Shown: positions 8,404 to 17,463 of the stretch, in pieces
Position numbering within the stretch: the first letter of the stretch is position 1
Layout of the letters: each line of letters begins with the position of its first letter
Origin: Enteroscipio rubneri
Lineage (GTDB): Bacteria > Actinomycetota > Coriobacteriia > Coriobacteriales > Eggerthellaceae
DNA: 64,000 nucleotides
NCBI RefSeq assembly: GCF_002899715.1
Contig: NZ_PPEK01000002.1
Span: forward strand, 1 to 64,000
Direction of reading: 5' to 3'
Position numbers and translations under genes: made by a program
The notes under the pieces: model-generated
Database searches by the model: none
Told to the model about the DNA's origin: nothing
Seen by the model: the letters and a program-made list of their open reading frames with translations, nothing else

Positions 8404-8440
8404 CCTGTATCCCTTGCATCGTCGATGCAAGGGATACAGG
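8404..8440. repeat. 37-bp near-perfect palindrome between ndk and the hydrogenase operon
   Basis: Two 18-nt arms, CCTGTATCCCTTGCATCG at 8404-8421 and its complement at 8423-8440, flank a single central T. It lies 71 bp after ndk and 168 bp ahead of the hydrogenase operon. There is no T-run on either side, so it may be a cruciform, a factor-assisted terminator or a protein-binding site. The rest of the 8333-8607 gap shows no gene. Confidence 0.75.
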
Positions 8441-8607
8441 GCGAGTCCGATCGCTTGGCGCGGCGCCGCGATGCTCGGCAGACGCGAAGCGCCATCGTGA
8501 ACGAGGCGATAGTCGACACGAGTAGCTTCATGCCGATCGCGCAATAGATTCGCAGGACGATTATCGGATCCGCCAAGGCGCTCACTTAGACGAGAACGGA
8601 CGAGAGC

Positions 8608-9645
8608 ATGCTGTACCGCGTCATCGATTCCGAGGAACTGCCGTCGCTTGTGTCGGCGTTTATGAAGGACTACGAAGTGGTCGCGCCGGTCAAACGCGAC
8701 GGGAGCTATGTGTTCGATGTTATCGGGTCGCCCGACGAGATCGAACTGAGCTACGAGACCACCATCTCATCCCCTAAGAAGTACCTCTTGCCGCCCGACG
8801 AGACGCTGCTTGCCTTCGATGCGCGCGCGAACGGCGTGACGGACTTCGCTGCGCAGATCACACCGCGCGTCATCTTCGGCGCGCACGCCTGCGACATCAA
8901 CGCCATCAATCGGCTCGATCTCGTGTTCCGCGACGGTCGCTATCCCGACCCCTACTATACGGCTCGGCGCGATGCCACGCTTGTGGTGGGCCTGAGCTGC
9001 ATGCCGCAAAGCACCTGTTTTTGCCATCTGTGGGACGCTGACGAGGCGCGCTTCGGCTACGATCTGTTTCTCCAGGACATCGGGGACAAGTACCTGGTGA
9101 GCATCGGCAGCGTGGAAGCGGCTAACATCCTCGAGGCTTCCTGCAAGCCGCGGGAAGCCACCGACGAGGAGCGCATCGCGTTTCGCCATGTCACACGTAC
9201 GCGTCAGCAGTCATTCGATCACGCCATTCCCGACATCCAGGACGTCGCCATGCTCATGGACGCCTTTCACGATGATCCGTTCTGGGAAGAACTGGGCGGC
9301 GGCTGCCTGTCGTGCACGGCCTGCTCGGCGGTGTGCCCCACCTGCTTCTGCTTCGACATCCGCGACACGTTTGATCCCGACGGCAAGACCGGCAGGCGCG
9401 AGCGCATATGGGACGCCTGCACGTCGCCGCAGTTCGCCCTCGTGGCGGGCGGCCACAACTTCCGTCCGACCGCCGCGCGGCGCGTGCGGCATCGCATGTA
9501 CCACAAGCTCAACGGCTTTCTTGCGAATCATGATCGTATGCTGTGCGTGGGCTGCGGTCGCTGCGTCAAGGCGTGCAAGGCCGGCATCAACCCCATCGAG
9601 GTGCTCAAGTTCTTCGTGAGGAAGGGGGCCGAGGATGCCCAATAG
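8608..9645 (+). CDS. hydB: Group 3b [NiFe] (sulf)hydrogenase beta subunit, 4Fe-4S protein
   Basis: 345 residues. The N-terminal two thirds match the sulfhydrogenase beta / anaerobic sulfite reductase A family (VIFGAHACDINAINRLD). The C-terminal part carries two iron-sulfur motifs: CLSCTACSAVCPTCFCFD at about residues 233-250 and CVGCGRCVKACKAGINP near 312-328. It would pass electrons between the diaphorase subunit and the hydrogenase core in the cytoplasm. It is the first gene of a four-gene operon and overlaps the next by 11 bp. The start is an ATG with a weak GAGAG ribosome site. Confidence 0.9.
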   Translation: MLYRVIDSEELPSLVSAFMKDYEVVAPVKRDGSYVFDVIGSPDEIELSYETTISSPKKYLLPPDETLLAFDARANGVTDFAAQITPRVIFGAHACDINAINRLDLVFRDGRYPDPYYTARRDATLVVGLSCMPQSTCFCHLWDADEARFGYDLFLQDIGDKYLVSIGSVEAANILEASCKPREATDEERIAFRHVTRTRQQSFDHAIPDIQDVAMLMDAFHDDPFWEELGGGCLSCTACSAVCPTCFCFDIRDTFDPDGKTGRRERIWDACTSPQFALVAGGHNFRPTAARRVRHRMYHKLNGFLANHDRMLCVGCGRCVKACKAGINPIEVLKFFVRKGAEDAQ

Positions 9646-10546
9646 CTGTGCAGCGTCCACCGTTCAGGTGCGGCCGTTCTTCGATGAGCCCGCTCCGCTG
9701 TCCGGTTCCGACATGATGGCTGCGAATCCGTATCGGCCGTGGCCGGCGCGCATCACATCCATAACCGACATCACGGAAACCGAGAAGCTCTTCGAGTTTC
9801 GCCTGACCGACGAGCGCATCCGCGATGCGTTCCACCATGAACCCGGCCAATTCGTCGAGGTTTCCCTGTTCGGCGTGGGCGAGGCGCCCATCTCCATCTC
9901 CAGCTCGCCGTCGAAGCGTGGCTTCATCGAGCTTACCGTGCGTCGTGCCGGTGCCTTTACCCAGGCGCTGCACCGCATGCAGTGCGGTGACATCGTGGGT
10001 TTGCGCGGGCCGTTCGGGCGCGGGTTCCCGTTCGAGGATATGAAGGGCCATGACATCCTACTCGTGGCCGGAGGCCTCGGCATCGCGCCGTTGCGCTCGC
10101 TCATCAACAACATCCATGACGAGCGCTCCGAATTCGGCAAGGTCACCATCATCTACGGTTCGAAAACGCCCGCGGAGGTGATGTTCCGCAGCCAATTCGA
10201 GATGTGGCGCCATCGCAAGGACTTCGACCTGTATCTGACCGTCGACCATCCCGACGATACCTGGGATGGGGAAGTGGGTCTGGTCACGAAGCCTTTCGAG
10301 CACCTCGATATCGACGCGTCGAACACGTTCGGCGCCGTGTGCGGTCCTCCGGTGATGTATCGGTTCGTGATCGAAGAGATGCGCAAGAAGAATATCAGCT
10401 ACGATCACATCTACATGAGCTTCGAACGTCATATGAAGTGCGGCATGGGCAAGTGCGGCCATTGCCAAATCGGGCACCAATACGCCTGTATCGACGGGCC
10501 GGTGTTCAACTACTGGGAAGCCAAGAACATCCAGGAGTCGATGTGA
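9635..10546 (+). CDS. hydG: Group 3b [NiFe] (sulf)hydrogenase gamma subunit, FAD/NAD(P)-binding diaphorase
   Basis: 303 residues. A ferredoxin-reductase-like FAD domain comes first (ISISSSPSK, about 88-96), then an NAD(P) domain (LLVAGGLGIAPLRSLI). Near the C terminus is a cysteine cluster, CGMGKCGHCQIGHQYAC, typical of the 2Fe-2S site of dihydroorotate dehydrogenase electron-transfer subunits. In Pyrococcus-type sulfhydrogenases this subunit exchanges electrons with NAD(P)H. The order beta-gamma-delta-alpha and overlapping reading frames support one complex. About 30 residues precede the conserved FAD domain. Confidence 0.9.
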   Translation: MPNSCAASTVQVRPFFDEPAPLSGSDMMAANPYRPWPARITSITDITETEKLFEFRLTDERIRDAFHHEPGQFVEVSLFGVGEAPISISSSPSKRGFIELTVRRAGAFTQALHRMQCGDIVGLRGPFGRGFPFEDMKGHDILLVAGGLGIAPLRSLINNIHDERSEFGKVTIIYGSKTPAEVMFRSQFEMWRHRKDFDLYLTVDHPDDTWDGEVGLVTKPFEHLDIDASNTFGAVCGPPVMYRFVIEEMRKKNISYDHIYMSFERHMKCGMGKCGHCQIGHQYACIDGPVFNYWEAKNIQESM

Positions 10547-10547
10547 T

Positions 10548-11336
10548 ATGAGCGGATATGCCACCCCGGGTTTCACCGACAAGCTCACGGCACCACGCGT
10601 CGTCGTCGTGGGGCTGGCCAGCTGCTTTGGTTGTCAGTTGCAGATCACGAACGGCGAGGAGCACCTGCTCGACGTGCTCGGCCAGATCGATCTGAGCTAC
10701 TGGCAGCTCGCATCGAGCGATCCCATGCCTGACGAGTTTGACGTCGCTATCGTCGAGGGCGCTGTGACCACCGAGGAATCCGAAGCCACGGTCCGCGCGC
10801 TGCGCGAGCGCGCGGACGTCCTTATAGCCATCGGCGCCTGTGCCACGACAGCCGGTATTCCCGGTATGGCAGCGGACCATTTTCTTGAGCGGCCGTCTCA
10901 CGTATACGATCGGGTTCCGACGGCTTGCGGAGATATGATAGCCCCCCGCTCGGTGGGTTCGGTCGTGGATGTGGACTACGAGGTGCGCTCGTGCCCGGTG
11001 GATACCGTCGACTTCATCGACGTCCTGCAGCGCGTACTGTACGGGTCGAACAAGACGGTCTCCATGCGCACCATGTGCGGTGATTGCAAGCGCAACGAGA
11101 CCGCTTGCTTTTTCGGGAAGGGTCGATTGTGCCTTGGTCTGGTGACCACGGCTGGCTGCGGTGCGAAGTGCGTAAAGCTGGGCCGGCCCTGCAATGGGTG
11201 CAGAGGGTTGTCGCCCGACGCGAACCTGCCCAGCGCCCGCGAGGCGTGCGAGCGCTACGGTGTGCCTGTCGCCGATTTCGACCAGGCGCTTGAGATGTTC
11301 AACCGAACCGATTTCGCTCTTGCCGCCGAGCAGTAA
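10548..11336 (+). CDS. hydD: Group 3b [NiFe] (sulf)hydrogenase small (delta) subunit
   Basis: 262 residues. The N-terminal ASCFGCQ gives the CxxC of the proximal 4Fe-4S cluster, and GACATTAGIPG is the next ligand region. Later cysteines (CGDCKRNETACFF, CLGLVTTAGCGAKC, CNGCRG) fit medial and distal clusters. There is no Tat signal or membrane anchor, so the enzyme is cytosolic, in contrast with the second hydrogenase at 34 kb. The start lies 1 bp after the gamma-subunit stop, implying translational coupling. Confidence 0.92.
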   Translation: MSGYATPGFTDKLTAPRVVVVGLASCFGCQLQITNGEEHLLDVLGQIDLSYWQLASSDPMPDEFDVAIVEGAVTTEESEATVRALRERADVLIAIGACATTAGIPGMAADHFLERPSHVYDRVPTACGDMIAPRSVGSVVDVDYEVRSCPVDTVDFIDVLQRVLYGSNKTVSMRTMCGDCKRNETACFFGKGRLCLGLVTTAGCGAKCVKLGRPCNGCRGLSPDANLPSAREACERYGVPVADFDQALEMFNRTDFALAAEQ

Positions 11337-11347
11337 GGAAAGCGCTC

Positions 11348-12640
11348 ATGACCAAGACCGCCATTCATATCGACCATATCGCGCGTATCGAGGGCCATGG
11401 CAATGTGCACGTGGTCATCGAGGACGGGGTCGTGCAGACCGTCGAGATGAACGTCGTCGAGCCGGCGCGCCTGTTTGAGAGCATGGTGCTAGGCCGCCGC
11501 TTCGAGGAGATTCCCTATATCGCCTCGCGCATCTGCGGCATCTGCTCGGCGAGCCACGTCGTGACCGACCTCAAGGCGATCGAGAGGATCTTCGGTATCC
11601 GCACGACCGATCGCACCAAGGCGTTGCGCGAGCTTTTGGTATACGGATCGTATCTCCAAAACCATGCATCGCACCTGTTCGTGTTTGCGACGCCGGATTT
11701 CGTCGGGACGAAGAGCGTCTTTCTGCTTGCCGAGACGAACCCCGAGCTTCTCCAGAAGGCGCTCGGGCTGAAGGCCCTCGGCAACGAGCTGTGCACAAAG
11801 GTGGGGGGCCGCAGCATCCATCCCATCACCGCGGTAGTGGGCGGCTTTACCCATGAGATCTCGGCAGAGGAGTACCGCGAGCTCGCCGACAAGCTGGAGG
11901 CGTCCGTGGAGTTCGCGGTCGAGACAGTCGACCTGTTCCGTTCCTTCCCTGTGCCCGATATCGCCACCGAAGGCGACATGCTGGCCATGGTCGAGGAAGG
12001 CTGCTACCCGGTGCAGGGCTCGGATACCGCACGTTTCCTCAAAGCGGGCATCGAGTTCTGCGCCGACGAGGTTCAGGAACGCGTCGAGGAGTATGCGGTG
12101 CCGCATTCGGCGGCGCTGTGCGCGCGTGTGCGTGAAACGGGCGCGCCCTACTTCGTGGGCGCCCTCGCGCGCATCAATGCCTCTTGGAGCCATTTGAGCC
12201 GAAACGCCAAGGTAGCCGCTGCAAAGGCGGGGTTGCGTCCGCCTGAGCCGAATCCGTTCATGAACAATGTCGCCCAAGCCATCGAACTCGTCGACGCGCT
12301 TGAGCGTTGTGCCGAGCTGTGTCGGCGTCTGGCCGAGCCTGACGGGTTCGACGGGGAGAGCAAGCCGGTGTCGTTCGAAGCCAGGGCTGGGCGCGCAGTG
12401 GGATTCACCGAGGCCCCGCGCGGAGCGGTCTTTCACGATCTGGAGCTCGACGAGCGGGGGCGCGTCGTCCATGCATCCATGATCACGCCCACCGCCCAGA
12501 ACGTCGCCAACCTCGAGGCCGACATGCGCTTGCTCGCCGAGCGCCTGGTTGCCGACGGATCGGGGCAAGACGAGGTTCGGCGCAGCATCGAGAAGCTCGT
12601 GCGCGCTTACGACCCGTGCCTCAGCTGCAGCGTGCACTGA
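11348..12640 (+). CDS. hydA: Group 3b [NiFe] (sulf)hydrogenase large (alpha) subunit
   Basis: 430 residues carrying the [NiFe] site. The L1 motif is RICGICSASH (C63, C66) and the L2 motif DPCLSCSVH (C424, C427, H430), so all four nickel-iron cysteines are present. The TGA immediately follows the L2 histidine, which means there is no C-terminal extension for a maturation endopeptidase to remove. The large subunit at 35.6 kb does have such a tail (20 residues). This implies protease-independent maturation. The predicted activity is reversible hydrogen oxidation coupled to NAD(P) through the gamma subunit. It is the last gene of the operon, followed 126 bp later by mreB. Confidence 0.93.
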   Translation: MTKTAIHIDHIARIEGHGNVHVVIEDGVVQTVEMNVVEPARLFESMVLGRRFEEIPYIASRICGICSASHVVTDLKAIERIFGIRTTDRTKALRELLVYGSYLQNHASHLFVFATPDFVGTKSVFLLAETNPELLQKALGLKALGNELCTKVGGRSIHPITAVVGGFTHEISAEEYRELADKLEASVEFAVETVDLFRSFPVPDIATEGDMLAMVEEGCYPVQGSDTARFLKAGIEFCADEVQERVEEYAVPHSAALCARVRETGAPYFVGALARINASWSHLSRNAKVAAAKAGLRPPEPNPFMNNVAQAIELVDALERCAELCRRLAEPDGFDGESKPVSFEARAGRAVGFTEAPRGAVFHDLELDERGRVVHASMITPTAQNVANLEADMRLLAERLVADGSGQDEVRRSIEKLVRAYDPCLSCSVH

Positions 12641-12717
12641 GCCGTAGGGTTCACGGGAGCCATGCGGCCGAAGGGGGGTGTGCCGCTTGTGGATTTTCCC
12701 CTGCCGAAAACCCCCTG

Positions 12718-12726
12718 TGATAGAAT
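12718..12726 (+). promoter_or_regulatory. Extended -10 promoter ahead of mreB
   Basis: TGATAGAATC (TG at 12718-12719, box 12721-12726) is an extended -10 located 40 bp upstream of the mreB ATG. It shows no clear -35. It separates the cell-shape operon from the hydrogenase operon upstream. Confidence 0.5.
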
Positions 12727-12766
12727 CTGAATCTACGTGAATCGAGATTCCAAGGGGTTTGCCTGT

Positions 12767-13822
12767 ATGTCGTTTTTGGACGCGTTCTCGGGGTTGACCG
12801 GCCAGATGTCCACGGACATGGCCATCGACCTCGGAACTGCAAATACACTGGTCGCCATTCCGGGCGAGGGCATCGTGGTGAACGAGCCTTCGGTCGTGGC
12901 CATCGAGAAGAGCACTCACCGGGTGCTCGCCGTGGGCCATGAGGCCAAGAACATGATCAACCATACGCCCGAGGCGTTTTCGGCAGAGCATCCGCTGCAT
13001 GACGGCGTCGTCGCGGATTACGATGTGACCGAGGCCATGATCTCGGCTTTCATCAACAAGGCTGCGCCGCGCAAATACCCGTGGCAGGCCAAGCCGCGCA
13101 TCGTCATCTGCATCCCATGCGGCGCCACGTCGGTGGAGAAGCGCGCGGTGTTCGAGGCCGCCGTTCAGGCCGGCGCGCGCCAAGCTTACCTCATCGAGGA
13201 GCCTATGGCCGCGGCCATGGGCGCCGATCTGCCCGTCACCGAGCCGACGGGCTCGATGGTGGTGGACATCGGCGGAGGTACCACGGAGGTGGCCGTCATC
13301 TCCCTCGGCGGCATCGTCACCTCCTCGTCGCTGCGCCTTGCCGGCAATCGGATGGATGAGGCCATCGCCATGCACCTGCGTGACCTTCTGGGCATCAAGA
13401 TCGGCGAGCGCACGGCCGAGGTCATCAAGATCAAGATAGGCTCCATCCTGCCGTTCGAGGATGGACGCGAGCGCGACATGATCATCTCGGGCCAGGACGT
13501 TATCACCGAGCAGCCGCGCGAGGTGACTATCCAGTCCGAGGATGTGCGCGCTGCGCTCGTGGATCCGTGCGAGGAGATGGTCCTGCACATCAAAGAGACG
13601 TTCAAGAAGACAAATCCGGACCTCGCATCCGACATCATCCAGAACGGTATTTTGCTCACGGGCGGCGGCGGCCTTCTGTCCGGCCTTGATCGCTACCTCA
13701 CCGACAAGCTGGAGATTCCGGTGTGGGTGAGCGAGACCGCTCTCACGAACGTCGTCATGGGCTGTCTGAAGGTCCTCGAGACGCCGACGGCTCTCAAACA
13801 GACGCTCATGCGGTCGAAGTAA
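12767..13822 (+). CDS. mreB: Rod shape-determining actin homologue MreB
   Basis: 351 residues, the normal length. The actin-fold phosphate motifs are DMAIDLGTANTLV near the N terminus and VVDIGGGTTEVAVISLGG in the middle, and the adenosine motif is LLTGGGGLLSGLD near the C terminus. It forms membrane-associated filaments that organise lateral cell-wall synthesis. The ATG at 12767 follows AAGGGG at 9 bp; an upstream in-frame GTG at 12737 would add ten atypical residues. It leads the operon mreB-mreC-mreD-mrdA-rodA. Confidence 0.97.
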   Translation: MSFLDAFSGLTGQMSTDMAIDLGTANTLVAIPGEGIVVNEPSVVAIEKSTHRVLAVGHEAKNMINHTPEAFSAEHPLHDGVVADYDVTEAMISAFINKAAPRKYPWQAKPRIVICIPCGATSVEKRAVFEAAVQAGARQAYLIEEPMAAAMGADLPVTEPTGSMVVDIGGGTTEVAVISLGGIVTSSSLRLAGNRMDEAIAMHLRDLLGIKIGERTAEVIKIKIGSILPFEDGRERDMIISGQDVITEQPREVTIQSEDVRAALVDPCEEMVLHIKETFKKTNPDLASDIIQNGILLTGGGGLLSGLDRYLTDKLEIPVWVSETALTNVVMGCLKVLETPTALKQTLMRSK

Positions 13823-13839
13823 GGCCGGCCCGGCGTTCC

Positions 13840-14721
13840 ATGGCTCTTCAATTCCAACAGAGAGGTTCGGCGTTAGTCCGCCGGGTGCTTCTTGTCGCCT
13901 TCCTGATCGTCTCGCTTGCTCTTTTGACGACCTATGCTCGCGAAGGGGAGACCGGTCCGCTCCACGGCGTGCAGAGTGCTGTGTCCGGCGCCTTTGCGCC
14001 CCTGTCGCGCGCCGGCGCGGCCGTCGGATCGGGAGCGGCCTCGGTCGGCGAGGGCGTTGAGGATCTCACTGCCAACGACGACACGCTTTCCGGTTTGCGC
14101 GATGCGAACGCCGAGCTGGTGGAACAGCTTGCCCAGGCCGAGGAGTACCGTCAGGAAGCCCAGCGCTTGCAGGGGCTGCTCGACATGAAAGACGCCTACG
14201 ACATCGAGGGGACGGGCGCGCGTGTTATCGGTCGATCCGCGACGGCATGGGATCAGACTGTCGCTATCGACAAGGGCTCGGCTGACGGGGTGGACAGCGG
14301 CTTGACCGTTATGGGGCCTTCGGGAGTTGTCGGACAGATTGTGGCTACGACCGAGCACACGTCCACCGTACGACTGCTCACCGACCCGCAAAGCGGCGCG
14401 GCCGCATTGCTGCAGTCGACGCGTGCGGAGGGTGTGGTGCGCGGCTCGCTTGAAGGGCTGCTGTACCTTGAAAACCTCGACGCCGACGCCGAGGTGCAGG
14501 TTGGCGACATCGTCGTCACGTCGGGACTCGGAGGAAGCTACAAACGGGGTCTCGTCATCGGCACGGTGGTGAAGGTGGACGCTCGCCAGGGCGATGCCAC
14601 GCGGCGCGTGGTGGTTTCTCCTACCGGCGCCGTGGAGGCGCTCGAAGAGGTGCTCGTAGTGTTCAGCGTCGGCTCGGATGCTGGCGCTTCCGATGGCGAC
14701 CAAGGAGGCGATGGGCAGTGA
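13840..14721 (+). CDS. mreC: Rod shape-determining protein MreC
   Basis: 293 residues. There is a short cytoplasmic N terminus, one membrane helix (about 14-31, VLLVAFLIVSLALLTTY), a coiled-coil stretch (about 85-120, LRDANAELVEQLAQAEEYRQ) and the beta-rich extracytoplasmic domain with GVDSGLTVMGPSGVVGQI. It links MreB to wall-synthesis enzymes. The ATG at 13840, 17 bp after mreB, gives the standard length. The open frame upstream overlaps mreB and is not coding. The ribosome site is weak, suggesting coupling to mreB. Confidence 0.93.
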   Translation: MALQFQQRGSALVRRVLLVAFLIVSLALLTTYAREGETGPLHGVQSAVSGAFAPLSRAGAAVGSGAASVGEGVEDLTANDDTLSGLRDANAELVEQLAQAEEYRQEAQRLQGLLDMKDAYDIEGTGARVIGRSATAWDQTVAIDKGSADGVDSGLTVMGPSGVVGQIVATTEHTSTVRLLTDPQSGAAALLQSTRAEGVVRGSLEGLLYLENLDADAEVQVGDIVVTSGLGGSYKRGLVIGTVVKVDARQGDATRRVVVSPTGAVEALEEVLVVFSVGSDAGASDGDQGGDGQ

Positions 14722-15245
14722 ACGTGACGCGCGAGAACATCATCGTCGCGGTGGGCGCTGTCGTTGCCGTGGTGCTTCAGGTGGTCGTGGCGCCCTCGAT
14801 CGCTCTTTTCTCGGCCCAGCCGAATGTGCTCCTGGCCTATGTGCTCGTCGTCGCCATCGTGCGGCCGCTCGAAGCGGGACCGGTGTTGCCGTTCGTGTTG
14901 GGGCTCGTGTGCGATCTGCTGGGAACGGGGCCCGTGGGTGGCATGGCCTTTCTGTTTGTGCTTGCGTCGTTTGCCGCTTCACGTGCATTCGCGGTGCTCG
15001 ACAACGACACGGTGTTCATGCCGCTTACCATCCTGGTGGCCGCTACGTTCGCCGTCGAGATGCTCTACGGCGCGCTTCTCATGGCGCTCGGCCTTGCGGT
15101 GAACCCGATCGATGCGTTCCTCTACCGGGCTCTGCCGTGCTCGCTCTACGATTGCGTCGTGGGCCTGGTGCTGTACCCGCTCTTCGCGCGCCTGCTTGCC
15201 GCAGGGGCCCAGGAACGCGAGATGCACACGCCTCGACTGCGATAG
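14718..15245 (+). CDS. mreD: Rod shape-determining protein MreD
   Basis: 175 residues and almost entirely hydrophobic, with five to six predicted membrane helices as in MreD. It starts at a GTG that overlaps the mreC stop by 4 bp (GTGA). Recognition rests on size, topology and position in the operon more than on strong motifs. It belongs to the elongasome with MreB, MreC, PBP2 and RodA. Confidence 0.9.
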   Translation: MNVTRENIIVAVGAVVAVVLQVVVAPSIALFSAQPNVLLAYVLVVAIVRPLEAGPVLPFVLGLVCDLLGTGPVGGMAFLFVLASFAASRAFAVLDNDTVFMPLTILVAATFAVEMLYGALLMALGLAVNPIDAFLYRALPCSLYDCVVGLVLYPLFARLLAAGAQEREMHTPRLR

Positions 15246-15255
15246 GAGCTCGTCG

Positions 15256-17418
15256 ATGCTCATTGCCTTCATCGCAGCGCTCGTTACGCTTGTCGTGGCC
15301 GCCATCGTGGTGGTCGCGGTGCTCTTTTTGCGAAACCGCAGCAAGTCCGCGAATCTCAGTGTCAATAAGAACGTTCGGCCAATCAGCTCCGTTGGCGTAT
15401 CCTCTTCGCTGGGCGACGCGGGCGGTCGGGTTGGCGGAGGCACTCCGCGCTCCTCGGCAGCTGCCCAAAGACCGGTTGCCAACCCCGCCGACAACCTCAG
15501 ATCGCGGTTCGTTGCGATGGGAGTTCTGGCCGCAGCCGTCTTCGGATCGCTCACCGCGAAGCTGTGGAGCATGCAGGTGCTCTCCTCTGAGTCCTATGTG
15601 AGCGAATCCGAGGAGAACCAGTATGCCACCGTCTCGACGCCTGCTCCGCGCGGGTTGATATACGACGCAGCCGGGGTGGCTCTCGTGAAGAACCGTTCGT
15701 CGCTCACCGTGCTTGCAGACAGCGAGGTCGCCGACGATCACGATGTGCTCCAGCGGCTATCCACCGTGCTCGGGCTGCCGTACAACGTGGTGCGCCAGCG
15801 CATTCAGGATACCTCGACGGGCGCGCAGAGCCAGCGCGTGGTGGCGGGCGATGTGCGTCTGCGCGATGTCGCTTTTATCGCCGAACACTCCGATGCCTTC
15901 AAAAACGTGACCGTCCAGACGCGCACGGTGCGCGAGTACCCCTATGGCGGTCTTGCGGCGCACGTGCTCGGCTATACGGGAGCAGTATCTGAAGAAGAGC
16001 TGGCGGCCGTGCCCGAGGGTCGTGACATCGAGCTGGGCGACGACGTGGGAAAAACTGGCATCGAGCAGTTCTACGATAGGCTTTTGTCGGGCGACCATGG
16101 CCAGCGCAAGGTGGTGGCCGACGCAAGCGGCAACGTGGTGGAGGTCGTGAGCGAGACGCAGCCCACGAAGGGGTCGGATCTCTATCTTACCATCAAGGCT
16201 CCGGTGCAGTACGTGTGCGACCGAGCGCTTGCAAACCTCGTCGCCCCGGTGAACGGCGTTATCGGGACCGGCAAGGGCGTGAGCGCGTCGGCTGTGGTTA
16301 TGGACGTGCGCGATGGGGGCATCGTGGCGATGGCGAGCTATCCCACCTTTGCGCCTGAAAAGTTCATCGGCGGTATCACCACCGAGGCCTGGGAGCTGTA
16401 TTCGAGCGATGAGGCGTACAACCCGCTGCTCAACCGTGCCATCGGTGGTCTATATCCGCCCGCGTCCACGTTCAAGGCGTTCACAAGCCTTGCGGCGTTG
16501 GCTTATGGATTTGCGAACGGGGGGACCACGTGGAACTGCACCGGCTCGTGGGATGGCTGGGACACGGGCATCCCGCAGAGATGCTGGAACCACTCCGGCC
16601 ACGGCACGCTCGATCTGCGCGGCGGTATCGTGAACTCCTGCGACGTGGTGTTCTACGATATCGCAAAGCAGTTCTGGGAGCATGGCGAGTCGCAGGGCGG
16701 GTCGATCGCCGATACCGCACTGCAGGACTATCTCAAAAAGTACCGGTTTGGAGAGACGACGGGCATCGACCTGTTCGGTGAATCGTCGGGTCGCGTGCCG
16801 ACACCCGATTGGAAAGCCGAATGGTTTCGCAATCAGCCCGAGGAGGCGCGGTGGCAGGGCGGCGACATGACGAACATGATCATCGGCCAGGGCTACGTGC
16901 TAGCCACGCCTCTGCAGCTTGCCGTGGCGTACGGAGCTGTTGCCACGGGCAATATCATGAAGCCGCACCTGCTCAAAGAAGTTCATAACGCCGCAGGCGA
17001 TGTCGCGGCCTCCTTCGAGCCGGAAGTTCTCGACGTGCCCGACGTGCCCGCCGAGAACTTGGCCACCGTGCGCGACGCGCTGCGCGGCGTTGCGACGGAG
17101 AACGCGGGCATCGCCGCGCTTTTCAATCGGTACGGAGTCCAAGCTGCTTGTAAGACCGGTACCGCTGAACACACCGACGACGAGGACACCGCTTGGTTTG
17201 CCTGCTATGCTCCCTACGATGATCCTCGGTACGTTGTGGCGTGCCTCGTCGAACACGGCGGCGGTGGCTCGGCGGTGGCTGCGCCGCTCGGAGCCGAGAT
17301 CCTGGCTGCTGCGCTGGCTTATGACGAGGGAAGCCTGACCGAGGTGGGGGAGATCGCTGGTTCCACAGGCAAATCCGACGTGCACGCGTCGGGCGGGTCG
17401 GGCGGACGCACCGATTAA
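15256..17418 (+). CDS. mrdA: Penicillin-binding protein 2 (class B transpeptidase)
   Basis: 720 residues. The N-terminal membrane helix (about 2-25) is followed by a second hydrophobic stretch near 85-105, a dimerisation domain and a transpeptidase domain. Catalytic motifs are the acylated Ser in STFK (S404, K407), SCD (S461-D463, the SxD variant usual for PBP2) and KTGT (K633). It cross-links peptidoglycan during side-wall elongation, together with RodA encoded next. The serine/glycine-rich linker at about 50-75 is longer than in well-known PBP2 proteins. The start ATG at 15256 follows AGGAG; the frame upstream overlaps mreD. Confidence 0.95.
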   Translation: MLIAFIAALVTLVVAAIVVVAVLFLRNRSKSANLSVNKNVRPISSVGVSSSLGDAGGRVGGGTPRSSAAAQRPVANPADNLRSRFVAMGVLAAAVFGSLTAKLWSMQVLSSESYVSESEENQYATVSTPAPRGLIYDAAGVALVKNRSSLTVLADSEVADDHDVLQRLSTVLGLPYNVVRQRIQDTSTGAQSQRVVAGDVRLRDVAFIAEHSDAFKNVTVQTRTVREYPYGGLAAHVLGYTGAVSEEELAAVPEGRDIELGDDVGKTGIEQFYDRLLSGDHGQRKVVADASGNVVEVVSETQPTKGSDLYLTIKAPVQYVCDRALANLVAPVNGVIGTGKGVSASAVVMDVRDGGIVAMASYPTFAPEKFIGGITTEAWELYSSDEAYNPLLNRAIGGLYPPASTFKAFTSLAALAYGFANGGTTWNCTGSWDGWDTGIPQRCWNHSGHGTLDLRGGIVNSCDVVFYDIAKQFWEHGESQGGSIADTALQDYLKKYRFGETTGIDLFGESSGRVPTPDWKAEWFRNQPEEARWQGGDMTNMIIGQGYVLATPLQLAVAYGAVATGNIMKPHLLKEVHNAAGDVAASFEPEVLDVPDVPAENLATVRDALRGVATENAGIAALFNRYGVQAACKTGTAEHTDDEDTAWFACYAPYDDPRYVVACLVEHGGGGSAVAAPLGAEILAAALAYDEGSLTEVGEIAGSTGKSDVHASGGSGGRTD

Positions 17419-17463
17419 CCGAACGATCGAAACCGTGAAGAAGCCAGGAAAGGAGGAACGACG

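Noticed and set aside
11489-13588. A 699-codon open frame on the minus strand across the hydrogenase and mreB genes
   Set aside because: It lies opposite two certain genes, its translation is rich in His, Arg and Gly with no motifs, and such long shadow frames are common in GC-rich DNA.
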